A stretch of 64,000 bases of DNA from Ailurus styani (Eukaryota > Chordata > Mammalia > Carnivora > Ailuridae). The notes under the pieces are model-generated. The model saw only the letters and a list, made by a program, of their open reading frames with translations, ran no database searches and was not told where the DNA came from. The stretch lies in assembly GCA_002007465.1 (NCBI GenBank), contig LNAC01000009.1:2342846-2406845 (forward strand), read 5' to 3'. How positions within the stretch are numbered: the stretch's first letter is position 1; each line of letters opens with the position of its first letter. Positions 23,036 to 34,107 of the stretch are shown one piece after another. The translations under genes and the position numbers were made by a program.

Positions 23036-24259
23036 GCAAGATGCACTGTGGTTACAGCCCATCTGTCACCGCAGAAAACCCTCCCGGAGCTCGGGGTGGG
23101 GGAAGACACCCAGGTGGGGGCTGACCCACAAGGGCAGGCACCTCCAAGCACAGACCAGACCACCAGGAGTCCTCCAGGACCTGATCCGTCACACAGGCCA
23201 CACTCAAGAGCCTTGAACTTCTGGAGCCTTGCCAGGCTCAGGACCCCAGGAAAGGATAGAGGTAGAGAGAAGGCGATTTGCTCTCAGAACCACCGCTTAG
23301 GTACCCCTCGACATTGTTGATTTCCCCCCGATGCTTCTTCCACACGGGAAGAGAGTCAAAGAAATGACCTGTAGCCCCCTCCGGCGCAGAGGGGGACCAC
23401 CAAGCATGCCCCAGCCCCCGCGTGAGCCTGCAGACCTTTGGCTTTCACACTCGAGCCGTGGCCGGCGGGCTGGGCTGCGGCTAAACAGGGCACAGAGAGC
23501 CTTTTGTTAAAGCCCAAACAGAGATGCTGGGCAAGCTTCCCAGGCAAGAGGGGAGGCAGGAGGCTGGCGCCCCTCCTTGTACCACACTTGGGAAGGCGGT
23601 CTGTCCCTCCGACGCTCTCTCAGGGAAGGGGGAAGGGCCGTTCCCCAGGGGCCTGAGGAAGACAGTGGGTCAGTGGCCCTGTCCCGGAAGGGCTCCGGGC
23701 CTGTGAATCTCCTCCTTGGTCAGCCCCGCTGGGCCTCCTCTGGTCCCGGAGCCAGGAGTGGGAGGAAAGGTCTCACCTCGTCATCGGGAGCACACAGCCC
23801 CCACCCACTCAAGAGCAGGGCATTGCCCTCTTAGGCCCCCACACCCACTTGGGGTGAGTCAGCAGCGGGTTGGGGGCGCTGCCTGGCTTGGCACTCAGCC
23901 CGCAGAGAGAGGCACACCCTCACTTCCCGGGAAAGGAAGAGGGGAGACGGTCAGGCAGGAAGGGGAAGGCACAGGTTTCGTTTCCAAACTGCTCTCACTT
24001 TCGGGCTGGGACTCCCAAACAGGTCCGTCCTCATGCAATCTTGCCAGGCTGTGGCCTACTTTACAGGGTGAAGGGTGACCGGCGAGGGACACCCACCGGG
24101 GACTCCAAGCCAGGCCTACGGAGCAGCAGGCCGGGCTGGAGGCCCAAGCCGCCCCCTTACCCCCTCACCAGGCTGGCATTAGAGCCCCGAGCTACTGAGA
24201 CGGACGATGTGCCAACACTGCGCCCCGCACTTCCCGGGCCTCAGCTCCTAGTCCCTTCA

Positions 24260-24510
24260 CCGGTGGGTGACCTCAGGAAAGTCACCTTCCTCCCAGGGCT
24301 CTGGTTTCCTCCTCTGTAAAATGGTTCACGACTTGTAGTGAGGACTGCATGACAGAGTCCGTGGAAAGCTCTGGCCCAGTGCCCACGGCGTATTTAAGAT
24401 GCAACGTTAGCTGCTGTTACGGTCACAGCAGGCTTCACCAGTCCCTTCACGGGAGAGAGGTAAAGTGACCTGCCCAAGGCCACAGAGCCAGGGGCAGTGG
24501 GACAGAGCCC
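24260..24510. repeat. Two MIR remnants, opposite orientation
   Basis: Plus: CTGGTTTCCTCCTCTGTAAA at about 24,300. Minus: AAAGTGACCTGCCCAAGGCC at about 24,460. Confidence 0.65.
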
Positions 24511-25654
24511 CGCAGGGCTGACTTTCCATGGCACCAATCTGCCTCAAAGGCAAACAGGTCTCCCAAGCTCTCCCTGAACACCTGGAACCCCAGAAATGCC
24601 TCCTAGAACAAGATCCCCTTTTCCTGAGGGCACATGGAACCAAGCCCCCTGCAGGGGACCCTAGCGGAACATACTCAGGTGCCTCTGGTATCGCAGGGAT
24701 AGCTTTAAGGGAGCCCCACTCTGCCGCGTCTGGGCCCATGGGGACAGAGGGGGCTCGGTCTGCTCCGAGCACCAGCACCGCGTGCCAGGACCGGTTACGG
24801 AATTGGGGGGCTGCAGACACAGAGACCCCAGGGGACCAGGACCGAGGCCGAGGTAAGCCGCCTACACGCCTGCTCTCCAGGCTGGAGGGGCGCTGCCCCC
24901 AGAGATCGGGACATAGGGGGCCAGGGGAGAGGGGTGAAGAGCAGGACCCCCGTGTACCCAGCCCCCGCTCGGCACACCTGTCAACACCCGACCCCGTAGA
25001 GGGCGTGATGTGGGCGGCAGCGCCTGTGAGGGTGTCCGGGTGGCACGTGAGGCTGTGGAATCTAGAGCCATTTTCCCTGCGGTGGAACGTCGCTCCCGGC
25101 AGGCTGTACAGCAGAAGTCCATTTAATTTTGAGGTTTTAGGCCCTCAAGAGACCGTTAAACATAGAACTTGCTTGGAGATGCAGCAGGAACGCGCTGGGA
25201 AAGACAGCAGGGGGTGTTTGCGGCTGGGAGTAAACGCCGTTCTAGGAACGTCGGTCCCGCACATCCTTGAGGAGGGACGGTGAACCCCCTGCACGAGCTG
25301 GGAAGTCACAGAACCCCCAGTCCCGAGGGGAGCTCGGCCCTGCTTCTACGCCAAGGGCTGAGCACGGGGACTCCCCTGGCCAGAGGCCGGGACCAGGGCT
25401 GAAAGCGTCTCCCCGCTCGGCGTCTGCGGCCCACCAGCCTCGCGCCAGCCCGGCAGCGTCCTCGAAATGCAGACTCCTGCCCCCTGCCCCCACCCCCAGC
25501 TCGGACTCCGCAGGTGTTTGCTGACAGGGGGTGTGGGTGGTGGGGTCCGGGGGAACCCAGCACTGAAAGCAAGCCGCTGGGCAGCCTGGAAGTGCCTCTG
25601 AGCCTGTGAACCTGGAGAAGAAGAAAAACGGAAGGTGGGGTAGAAAGAGCCCAG

Positions 25655-25760
25655 GCTGCCAAGGCAAACAGATCCAGGTTCAAGTCCCAGCTTTGCCACC
25701 CACGGCAAGAGCCCTCGTCACTCTGAGCCTTGGCCTTGAGCCTGCAAAAGGGTGGAACCG
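25655..25760 (+). repeat. MIR remnant
   Basis: CCAGGTTCAAGTCCCAGCTT and GCCACCCACGGCAAG follow the 5' half of the MIR core. Confidence 0.6.
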
Positions 25761-26145
25761 CCTCACAGGGGAGGGCAGCTACGTGTACACGGCGACCCGG
25801 CGACCCGCCCACCCGGTGCTCAGACCTCGGCCTCGGAGGACCACCGGCGACATGAAGGCCCTGCTCCCAGGAGGTGGGAGAAGGCAGAGAGGCCAGCTCC
25901 TGGGGCCGGAAGTGCCTCCAACGAGAAAAAAAAGAGACTGCAGGGAAAGGACAGGAGGAAGAAACACAGGTGAGGAAGGCAGGCCAGTGAGCCTGACGAG
26001 GCCACCAGGTAAGGACCCTGCCAGACCACAAAACCAGGTGGCCAGGCCTGAAACCCCTCCTGTCCCAACAGAGCATCTTCAGACTCAGGTCACAGGGCAG
26101 CCTTCTCCTCACCTGCCCACCCTCAAGGTTACACCCCAAAAGGAG

Positions 26146-26340
26146 GGGCGTCTGGCTGGCTCAGTTGGTGAAGCATCTGCCTTCGGCTCAGATCATGATC
26201 CCGGGGTCCTGGGATCGAGCCCCACGTCAGGCTCCCTGCTCATCGAGGAGTCAGCTTCTCCCTCTCCCTCGGTCTCTCCCTCCCCCTGCTCATGCTCTCA
26301 CTCTGTCTCTTTCAATAAATAACTTAAAAAAAAAAAAAAA
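26146..26340 (+). mobile_element. Carnivore SINE
   Basis: GGGGCGTCTGGCTGGCTCAG start, full CT-rich middle, A-tail ending at 26,340. The next two SINEs follow directly. Confidence 0.9.
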
Positions 26341-26353
26341 ACCTGAAAGGAGC

Positions 26354-26460
26354 GGGGCGCGCCTGGCTAGCTCAGTCAGTGGAGCGTATGATGCCTGATC
26401 TTGGGGTTGTGAGTTTGAGCCCCAGGTTGGGTGTAGGGATTACTTAAAAATAAAATCTTA
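26354..26460 (+). mobile_element. Short carnivore SINE
   Basis: GGGGCGCGCCTGGCTAGCTC start (approximate), GGGTGTAGGGATTACTTAAA end. Short tRNA-Lys-like form. Confidence 0.85.
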
Positions 26461-26677
26461 AAGGGGTACCTGGGTGGCTCAGTCATTGAGCATCTGCCTT
26501 TGGCTCAGGTCATGGTTTCAGGGTCCTGGGATCGAGCCCCACATCGGGCTCCCTGCTTGGTGGGAAGCCTGCTTCTCTCTCTCCCACTCCCCCTGCTTGT
26601 GTTCCCTCTCTCACTGTCTCTCTCTCTGTCAAATAAATAAATAAAATCTTAAAACAAAACAAAACAAAAAACCCAAA
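26461..26677 (+). mobile_element. Carnivore SINE, joined to the short SINE
   Basis: AGGGGTACCTGGGTGGCTCA start, AAATAAATAAATAAAATCTT tail. The pair 26,354-26,677 is bracketed by ACCTGAAAGGAGC at 26,341-26,353 and 26,678-26,690, one perfect 13-bp duplication around both. Confidence 0.92.
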
Positions 26678-27599
26678 ACCTGAAAGGAGCATTCCGAAGG
26701 GGTCAAGACTTCCCCCAGGAACTGCCAGGGTAAATGAGTCTGAGCCACACTCAGGCAACACAGCAACTCATGCGTGTCCCTCCCAGCCCCCGACCTGGCC
26801 CCTGCCCCAGGCAGACAGTGGAGGCTGAAACCTCCCAGGCCTGCCCGTGCCATTCCCGCCGAGCTGTCCCTGGCACGGAGGAGGAATTCTGATCTCAGAT
26901 AAGTAGGACCTGCTGCTTCCTGCTCATCCCTGGCCAGAGAGACCTCAGCTCAGGCCTCCCCTCTCCTCTCTGGGAGGCAGCGCTCCTCAAATCCAACAGG
27001 AAACTCCAGCAGGGCAGGGTTGGGGTTTGCCGACCTTGTCCCAATAAACAGAAGAGTCAACAGAATCACACGCCAGGCGTTTCCTAACCCCCCCTGTGCT
27101 GCTGCTGCAAATGCCCTCACAGCCAGCCCTGGAGTGGCGAGGAGGGGAGCAACAGGGCCCAGCTGATGGGACTCACACGCAGAGCCACCCTTGCCTGGAA
27201 AAGAGGTCCTGGCGGGGGGCGGTGGGGGGGGGGCAGGAAATGAAACGGGAGCAAACTGCCAACCAGCAGCCCTAACGAGACTCGACGTGGGCAGAGTAAG
27301 CACATGGTAATAATACCTGTGGAATAACGCACTCCTCCCCATTCCTATCTCTGGAGATGGGGATTACGGGAGACTCTCGCTTTCCATGACATCAAAATCA
27401 AAACATTATAAAAACATAACAGCGAACACGCAACTATGTTGGTAACTAACCACCCCCCCCAAAAAAAAGAAAGAAAAGTTTCCTATTTCTTTTAAAATCC
27501 AGGCTGGGAAGAGCCAGGTCTTCCTTAACCAAAAGCCAAGGTGACAGGTGGATGCAGGGAGGCCTCGGGCACGGAACAAAGGACCCTGAGCCAGGACTC

Positions 27600-28010
27600 T
27601 AGGATCTGGTTCCAACCCCACATCCCTCCTTCCTTCCTGAACTCCTGGGCAAGCAGCTTCCTCCCTCTGAACCTCAGTTTCCACATCTGTAAACGAGGGA
27701 CAAAGGCCACTGCCTGCGCTTCCTCAAATAGCCAGAGGAAATCACTGATAAGGGTGTGTTTTATAAATTATAAAGTGGTCTGCCCAATGCCGCTCAGTTA
27801 CGGAACACATCCCAGGACGTAGTCTGCTAAGTGCCTTCCCTCTATGAGCACACTTCATCTTCACAATACCCTACAGGGAGATAAGGCGCTAAAATTATCA
27901 CCTCTTTACAGCTCCAGAAACTGAGGCATAGATAGGTAGGGTGACTGGCTCCCCCGTCCCTCACTGAACACGTGACAGTGAGGATTTGAACTCACAACTG
28001 ACTATGAAGC
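27600..28010. repeat. Two MIR remnants
   Basis: Plus: AACCTCAGTTTCCACATCTG (about 27,670). Minus: TTTACAGCTCCAGAAACTGA (about 27,905). Confidence 0.65.
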
Positions 28011-29535
28011 CTGGGTCCTTAACCAGGGCACTCTCCCGCCTTTGGGAACCAGTTTCCAAAGCGCAGGCCAAGGAACCCCGGACCCCCAAAGGGGTCCATT
28101 TGATCAAATAAGTGTGGGGACACACAGCGTGCTGGCTCCCTCTCCAAGGTCGAGCTCACTCCAACGCAGTCAAGGCTGAGAAGTCCCATGGCGGGGACAA
28201 CCTGTTTCCCAGGGTTATCAAACCACTGTGACCACAGAGACTGGTGTTCCATGGAACACACCTCGGGAAATGTGGTCCCAAGACGGTCTGGTTAACAGCC
28301 CAGACTGACAAGATCTGCACCGAGAGAGAGAAAAGAACAGAGGTTCACAATGAGATCTAACATGGGCCCCTGAAGTCCAGCAGCCGCAGGCTCCCTGGCC
28401 GGCCGCTGAGTCGGGAGAAGGAAGAAGCATGCTGTCTCCTGCCACCTTTGCCCTCGATGCCCTGGGCCTACAGTAAGAAGAGCAAAGGAATGCAGAGATG
28501 GAGATAGCGCCCTTTGGCCCCGAAGCTGGGGAAGGCACCTGACTGGAGGCCTAGAGGTCCAGGCCTGGAGGGAGCGGGCCCAATCCTTACCCCGTGGACG
28601 GCTCTGCTATCTGCGTGCTGGCTGTCGGTGCTGAGGCTGGCCCACGTCTGTCTGGGCAGGGTCTTGGCATTCCTCTCGCTCCATGGAAGCTGCCTCCCTA
28701 TGAGAAGTAAGAGCTACTGTCAGTGTTACCTGCTGTGCTGCCAGTGTTCTCTGAGCGTTTGCTCAGTGCCAGGCCCTGGGCTGGGCTCTTGGGGTGACAA
28801 GAGAGAACCAGACAGGCTACTGGGAGATGCCAAGTCAACAGTCACCATTGGCTGTGGGGAGCCCGGGGCTCTGCTGGGGGTACCTGGCAGCTAGGGGAAC
28901 ATGGAGGAAGCACTAAACCCAGACCAGGGGGTGAGAGAAGGCTCCCTAGACAAGGTGTTGCCTGAGCTGACTCCTGAGGAAGAGCAGAAGCTGGAGAAAG
29001 AGCATTCCAGGCAGAAGGAACAGCACAAGTTTGCCTGGACGGGAGAGAACATGACATCTAGACAGTGCCAAGTGGTTCGGTCTGACTAGAGGTCGGACCT
29101 GAGGAGGAAGGTGGCGGGACAGGAGCAACAGTGGGGCGAGCCGGGTTCAGGCGAAGACACAGCCTCAGCCCAGACACACGAGTTCAACTCACACACAAAA
29201 TCCAACTGGCTCCTATGAGTCAGGGAGCATTTAGTGAGCACCTACTACACCCCAGGCACTCTGCCCAGAACCATTCACAAAACTGAAAAGGACAAGTCAG
29301 CAGGGTGGGGAGGGAAGTATGATCAGACCACAGTAGGGTTGGCGGGTGGGGAGTGTCTAAATCACTCAGAGTCGGGATGGTGGCTCAGCCACCAGGAAAG
29401 GCCAAAGGATAAGCAGGAGTTGAGAGGAAGGAGGGAATGCAGGTGGGGAGTGCACGGGCAGACAAAGGGACCTGAAAGGCTCTGGGAGGGACTGTGGAGC
29501 TTTTTAGCCACGTGTACCAGTGAGCATTTCATGCA

Positions 29536-29628
29536 CCAGTCCAGACCAAGGGGAAAAAGCAGTCAACAAAAGAAGCAGAATCATCCTGAACCCCAATCCC
29601 CCTGGCCATGCTCCTTCAGCCTGAGAAC
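29536..29628 (+). repeat. 93-bp dispersed direct duplication, copy 1
   Basis: Begins CCAGTCCAGACCAAGGGG and ends CAGCCTGAGAAC. It matches 31,195-31,287 at 92 of 93 bases, while flanks do not match. Not a recognised repeat family. Each copy lies in LRRC8A intronic DNA. Confidence 0.9.
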
Positions 29629-29899
29629 TCAATGCCAGGCATCACGCTGGGTGGAAAGAAGCAGAAGACAGTCCCCAGCCTGGAGGAGAGATAGGTCAAT
29701 TACCCAGCAACCCCACACGGGGTGACGGCAACAAGCAGTAAAGGACCTAGAGCTGTAAAGGCGCAGGGGCCACAAAGCCAGACTCTACCCCCACCCTGTG
29801 CTCCTCAAGGATGGGGTCCCCGCTGAGGCTGGGCAGCCCAGTCACCTGCCCATGGCACAGACTGAACCAGAACCCAGGCCTCGGGACTCCCTGTCACTG

Positions 29900-30150
29900 A
29901 TTCTTCTAGTCCTCCCTCTTCCGGGAAATACACACTGACTACTGCCAACATATTCACCCAGAGCTAATGCCTCCTTCCTCTGTAATATGTCTATTATTAT
30001 ATTGGCCACTGTGTCAATGCCTTCCTGCCTGTCTCTCCTCCTAGACTGCAGCTCAGGTGGCCAGGGACTTGTTCCCCAACATCATTCTTGGTCCGGGCCA
30101 GGCAGTTACTAAAGAATGGCTAGTGCATGAATGAACAACTGAAGGATCAA
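29900..30150 (+). repeat. L2-like remnant
   Basis: TAGACTGCAGCTCAGGTGGC, GGGACTTGTTCCCCAACA and ATGAATGAACAACTGAA resemble the diverged L2 3' end. Confidence 0.5.
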
Positions 30151-31194
30151 GGATGGAGAGATGGTATGCTGGGCTCTAGGGCCCCATACCCATCCCACCT
30201 GACTCCTCATAAGGTCTTAGACCATTAACCCGTGCCTCAGTGTCCCCATGTGAAAATGTGGAATCACCTCCACTCTCAGGAGAGGGAGTCAGGAACCAAG
30301 CTGACCCCTTCCCTCCCCAGCTCCTGCAGGTGAGGTCCAGCCCAAGCCAGGCAGCAACCCAAGGCCCAGCCACTTCCCCAGTTCTGACCCAATTGGGGAA
30401 TCTGCAAGAGCCCCCTCTGTCCAGAAAGGCCACTCAAAGTTTGCAGAGGAAACTGCTTCCTAGTGGGTGTGCCCACGGGATGGAGTACAAAAGCACATCA
30501 TTGAGTTGGGGGGGACGGGAGTCACAAACATTTCTTGGGCCCCTGCTCTGTACCCTAGAAGGCAGAGGGGCACTAGACGAGACCCCAAAGCACCTCTAAG
30601 ACTGGGAAGACAGGAAGGCAGAGGCCGGTCATTCATGCCCCAGCATCTCTCCAGTCCACCAGCACAAGTCATCTGTCCTTGCCTCCCCTCACAAGCCAGA
30701 GGAAGACTTGACCTTCATGAAGGCAATGCCAGTGTGACTGAGCCGCGGGCACTGCCCAGCCCTCTGAACAAACTCCCACTCCCCGATCCGCTCCGCAGGA
30801 AATGCCACCAACAGCAGACCTCCTCCTCCTTCTCCTGCCTCCAGTCTGTCTGTCTGCTGGTCTGTCTCCTCAAAGAGGTTAAGGAAACTCCTAATGGAAA
30901 AGGTGGGTGAGGCCCATGGGAACCTTTCAGTTCCACCAAATCCCTCCTCCACAATTTAGGCCCAAATTCCCTTTCCCTCTCAAGCTCTCTCCCTCCTCAT
31001 CCTCACACCTCATCCTCAAAAGGTTTCCTGAGATAGAGCCGGGGAAGAAGCATCAGGGGAGTGTGGTCGGCCCCACCCTTCCAGCCAAGTCCTAATCAGA
31101 AGAGTGTCGGACACCCCCCAACCATCTCTCCTCCTTCCCAAAAAAGGCAGTCTGTAGTTACATCAGCTGAGCACCAGCCCAATCTTGGTTCACT

Positions 31195-31287
31195 CCAGTC
31201 CAGACCAAGGGGAAAAAGCAGTCAACAAAAGAAGCAGAATCATCCTGAACCCCAATCCCCCTGGCTATGCTCCTTCAGCCTGAGAAC
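31195..31287 (+). repeat. 93-bp dispersed direct duplication, copy 2
   Basis: Same unit as 29,536-29,628 with one C/T difference (CTGGCCATG versus CTGGCTATG), in direct orientation, 1,659 bp apart and about 0.7 kb from LRRC8A exon 1. Confidence 0.9.
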
Positions 31288-31976
31288 CAACTTTGCTGGC
31301 TCTCCAGCCCGGACCTCATCAGATCTGGCTCTCAGGCCCATACGGATGCACAGGACGGGGTAGGGCCTGGGGCCTCAGACCCTGAACCGGTCTTCCCGGG
31401 AACCCCCAGTCCACACGGGCCCCAAGATCTTAGCCAGGGATCCTGCCCCCAAGTCAGGGCACTGTTCCCGCCAGATCAAGAGGAAGGAGGGGTCCAAGGG
31501 AAGTGGAAGGGGCCAGGAGCCCAGGAGAAGAGAACAGGGGAAACCTTTGAAAACGGGGAAGAAAAAAAAAAAAAAAAGCTGCCAAGGAGAGGTTCCCAGG
31601 GTGGAACCTCTAGGGAGTGGGGAGCGTGTGCGTGTAGGGGTTAGGATCTGGGGGAACCCAAGGGATGACAAGGGGACCTGGGGGAGCCCAGGCGGAAACT
31701 CCCGGTATGTAGAGCGCAGGGAGGCACTGGGGTGCCTGGGAGGGGGCTCGCGCGCCGCGGCACCGGAGAGAGGGTGGGGCCCCGGAGACCTGGAGTACGG
31801 GGGAGCCAGGAGGTAGGCCGAACTGAGCTGCCAAGGGAGGCCCCCAGGGAGCCAGCCGCGGCGGGCAGAGCTCGAGCTGCCCGAAGCGCCCGCAGCCGGG
31901 CAGCTGGCCGGGGGCGCGTAGGAGTGGGTTTCGGGAAGTGACAGCTCGTGCCCCTTTCCCCGCCCCACCCACTCAC

Positions 31977-32100
31977 CTGGTCCCGCCCGGTCCGGCCGCC
32001 CAGCAGGCAGCCCCGCGCCCCCGCCGCTCCGTCCCGCCGCCGGCCGCTGCGCCCCTCCGGCGCCTCCTTTTGTTTGTCCCTCACTGCACCACTCAGCCTC
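31977..32100 (-). other. LRRC8A: Probable 5' non-coding exon 1 of LRRC8A
   Basis: In the CpG island the minus strand has a consensus donor, CCAG/GTGAGT, with the exon ending at 31,977. The sequence upstream is GC-rich with no TATA box. The transcription start cannot be fixed and is placed near 32,100, just downstream of the ETS/CRE element. Position and orientation match LRRC8A exon 1, which in human starts back to back with KYAT1 (CCBL1). Confidence 0.65.
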
Positions 32101-32107
32101 CTCCGCC

Positions 32108-32122
32108 CCGGAAGTGACGTCA
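32108..32122. promoter_or_regulatory. Composite ETS site and palindromic CRE
   Basis: The plus strand reads CCGGAAGTGACGTCA. An ETS/GABP consensus (CCGGAAGT) shares its last base with a full cAMP-response element (TGACGTCA, 32,115-32,122). The CRE is a palindrome and can serve both genes. This pair is common in CpG-island promoters. Binding itself is inference. Confidence 0.75.
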
Positions 32123-32152
32123 CCACAGGCGCGAGCGCGGCGGCCAGGGCGT

Positions 32153-32161
32153 CGCCATCTT
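32153..32161 (-). promoter_or_regulatory. YY1-type site
   Basis: CGCCATCTT on the plus strand is the reverse complement of AAGATGGCG, the YY1 core that often lies at or just downstream of transcription starts. It lies between the two inferred starts. Confidence 0.6.
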
Positions 32162-32206
32162 TTTGATGGGAACTCTCTTCGCGCTTTTACACCTCGGCTC
32201 CCAGGT

Positions 32207-32219
32207 GGCGCCATGTTGG
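32207..32219 (+). promoter_or_regulatory. Second YY1-like site
   Basis: GGCGCCATGTTGG contains a GCCAT YY1 core. It lies about 50 bp from the first YY1-type site and close to the presumed KYAT1 start. The ATG inside is not expected to be a protein start. Confidence 0.45.
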
Positions 32220-32225
32220 TTTGGG

Positions 32226-32233
32226 GCGGAAGT
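32226..32233 (+). promoter_or_regulatory. Second ETS-type site
   Basis: GCGGAAGT matches the ETS core GGAA with the AGT flank. It is the second such site in about 120 bp and lies on the KYAT1 side of the island. Confidence 0.5.
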
Positions 32234-32244
32234 AGCGGAGCTCG

Positions 32245-32329
32245 GGCTCGGCCCCCTTAAAGGGACAGGGACGGCCGTAACCTTCGGAGCGCGCTGGGGG
32301 ACGAAGCGGGGAAGCCGCCGAGGCGGGGG
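32245..32329 (+). other. KYAT1: Probable 5' non-coding exon 1 of KYAT1
   Basis: The plus strand has a consensus donor GTGAGT at 32,330 on the KYAT1 side of the CpG island. The exon start is approximate because no TATA or clear initiator is seen. The first coding ATG lies 24.4 kb downstream at 56,713, so this exon would be leader only. Human KYAT1 also begins with a non-coding exon in the shared island. Confidence 0.6.
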
Positions 32330-32734
32330 TGAGTAGCTGGTGCCTGCGCGTTGCCGCCCCGACGCCGGGTGCCGAGGCCGGAGGACCTGGTAACCGGTTT
32401 CGAGCTCGTTTGTACCAGAATACTCGCTGCGTTTGATGCCGCTGGTACCGCGGAGTGGCTGCGCCGAAATCTTAACCCAGCCTGGAGCCGCCCGCGGGGA
32501 TAAATTGCGCGCGCTTGGTGATCACCCGCACTCGGACGCTGGGACCCGCCGGGCTGTGCTTTCTGCACCCAACTCCCGCACCCCCATCCTCCGCGGTGGT
32601 ATCTGTGGGGAGGAAGAAGCCCAAGGTAGCTTGACCATTTATGGGCAGAGCCGGGGCTGGCACCGGGACACCGCTCAGTGGAGCCCGAGTCCTCGCAGTT
32701 CCCACACTGTCAATAGTAACGGCAGCCACGTTAG

Positions 32735-33030
32735 GAAATAATCCATACAGTGGAACGCTGTGCAGCCATTCAAACGAAAAATGTTCCATATGCACTAACA
32801 TGGAACGACTTCCGAAATACCGTAGATGAAAAAAAAGGAAGGGCGGAAAGAGATGCGTTGATCGGCGCTCCGGTTTGTGGAAGAGAACGTGTGTGAGAGT
32901 GTGCGTGTCTGAGGGTGTGCGCACCAGCTGTCTGGTAAGATGCACAAGAAGGGGTTCACTGGTGGCCTCAGACAGGGGAACTGGAGTCCTGGGTACCTGG
33001 GCCAAGGGGGAGTGTGTATTTTTTAAATAA
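32735..33030 (+). mobile_element. L1 3' UTR fragment
   Basis: AATAATCCATACAGTGGAAC, GCTGTGCAGCCATTCAAACG and AACATGGAACGACTTCCG are diverged sense L1 3' UTR. It starts about 400 bp inside KYAT1 intron 1. Confidence 0.65.
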
Positions 33031-33559
33031 GATGATGATAGAAGGGCTCACATCCATCAAGCCTTGAGCCAGTGCCTGGGTCCAGCCCTCCTGCTGGAAG
33101 GTCTGATTTTCCCCTGTCCTTTGAGGAAGGCATACGGCTGGGAGATGAGGGATTTAGGTAATACCTCCAAGCCTGGAAGGGGAGAACCTGGAATTTGAGC
33201 CCGGAAGGGTTTTAGGCCAATGGCCAGGGTCTCCTTATCCCACTTCCCACGGAGAAGCTTTTTTGTTATCAACGACCTGACACCCAGCGTGGGGTCTGGC
33301 ACACAGCTCTATCCAAGTAACTGTTTATTGGCTGTTTACCGACTGAACAGGTAGAACAGACAATGGGAAGTGTAGAATGAAGAGAGGAACACTGGAGGCG
33401 GGAACCCGGACTAGAGTTCAAGGCTTGCCCCTTTGCAGCCCCAGACTGTGAACCTGGCACGTCCCTCCCTGAGCCTCCGTGCTCCCGCCCCCACCTATAG
33501 AACTAACAAGCGTGACTACGATGCCACAGGTGCCCCACCTATCTTGCTTTGGGATTTAC

Positions 33560-33645
33560 ATGCAGGTGAGCCCCATTTTACAGATCAGTAAGTGAAGCAC
33601 AGAGAAATTAAGAAAGTTGCCCAAAGGGAGGACTCCCCCACTAAC
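33560..33645 (-). repeat. MIR remnant
   Basis: CCATTTTACAGATCAGTAAG and GAAGCACAGAGAAATTAAG follow the antisense MIR core. Confidence 0.6.
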
Positions 33646-33913
33646 TGAGAGAGATCATTGGGCTTCTGGGTCTCCCTCAGCCTCCAGGGATCATCCGCAC
33701 TAATGCTTTGGGGAGACCTCCGGTCCTAGTTGAACTGCCAGAGGCTGAGGATCTGGTGGAGAACAGGACAGACGCACAGCTCCAGTCCCTGAAGTCTGGT
33801 GAGGGTAACAGACAACCCAGCACTTAGCATCTCTGAGGAGCTCTGTAGTGGGCAGCAGCTCAGGCTCTGCCCGGGTGGAGTCAGAGAGGGCTTCTCAAAG
33901 TAGGTAACTTTTA

Positions 33914-34107
33914 TTTTTTAAGACTTTATTCATTTATTTGAGAAAGAGACAGAGAGAACACCAGTAGGGGGGGAAGGGGCAGAGGCAGAGGGAGAAGCTG
34001 ACTCCCCACTGAGCAAGATGCCCAATGCAGGGACCCCATCCCCAGACTCCAGGATCATGACCCAAGCCAAAGGCAGATGCCCAACCTACTGAGCCACCCA
34101 GGCGCCC
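33914..34107 (-). mobile_element. Carnivore SINE, long target duplication
   Basis: Ends GAGCCACCCAGGCGCCC. The perfect 20-bp duplication CTCAAAGTAGGTAACTTTTA lies at 33,894-33,913 and 34,108-34,127. Confidence 0.95.

Larger units (their letters stand above)
13497..31976 (-). other. LRRC8A 5' intron
   Basis: This 18.5-kb stretch lies between the main coding exon and the promoter-proximal non-coding exon. It contains MIR remnants, an L1 in plus orientation (19.4-22.5 kb), a handful of SINEs, an N gap at 16,337-16,521 and a 93-bp dispersed duplication (29,536 and 31,195). Open frames here are short and lack coding character. A further 5' UTR exon may exist, as in human LRRC8A, but cannot be picked out from sequence alone. 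Confidence 0.65.
31730..32340. promoter_or_regulatory. CpG island spanning the LRRC8A / KYAT1 divergent promoter
   Basis: CpG dinucleotides are dense across this stretch (for example the run around 32,010-32,060 and 32,125-32,160) and depleted on both sides. It contains both first-exon donor sites, pointing in opposite directions, and no TATA box, as expected for a housekeeping bidirectional promoter. Confidence 0.85.

Noticed and set aside
25306..26139. Minus-strand frame of 277 codons in the LRRC8A 5' intron
   Set aside because: Overlaps MIR sequence and comparable frames in other phases. Composition is not protein-like and no domain is recognised.
31375..32214. Minus-strand frame of 279 codons through the CpG island
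   Set aside because: High GC keeps frames open by chance. It crosses the LRRC8A exon 1 donor and the promoter core and has no recognisable domain.
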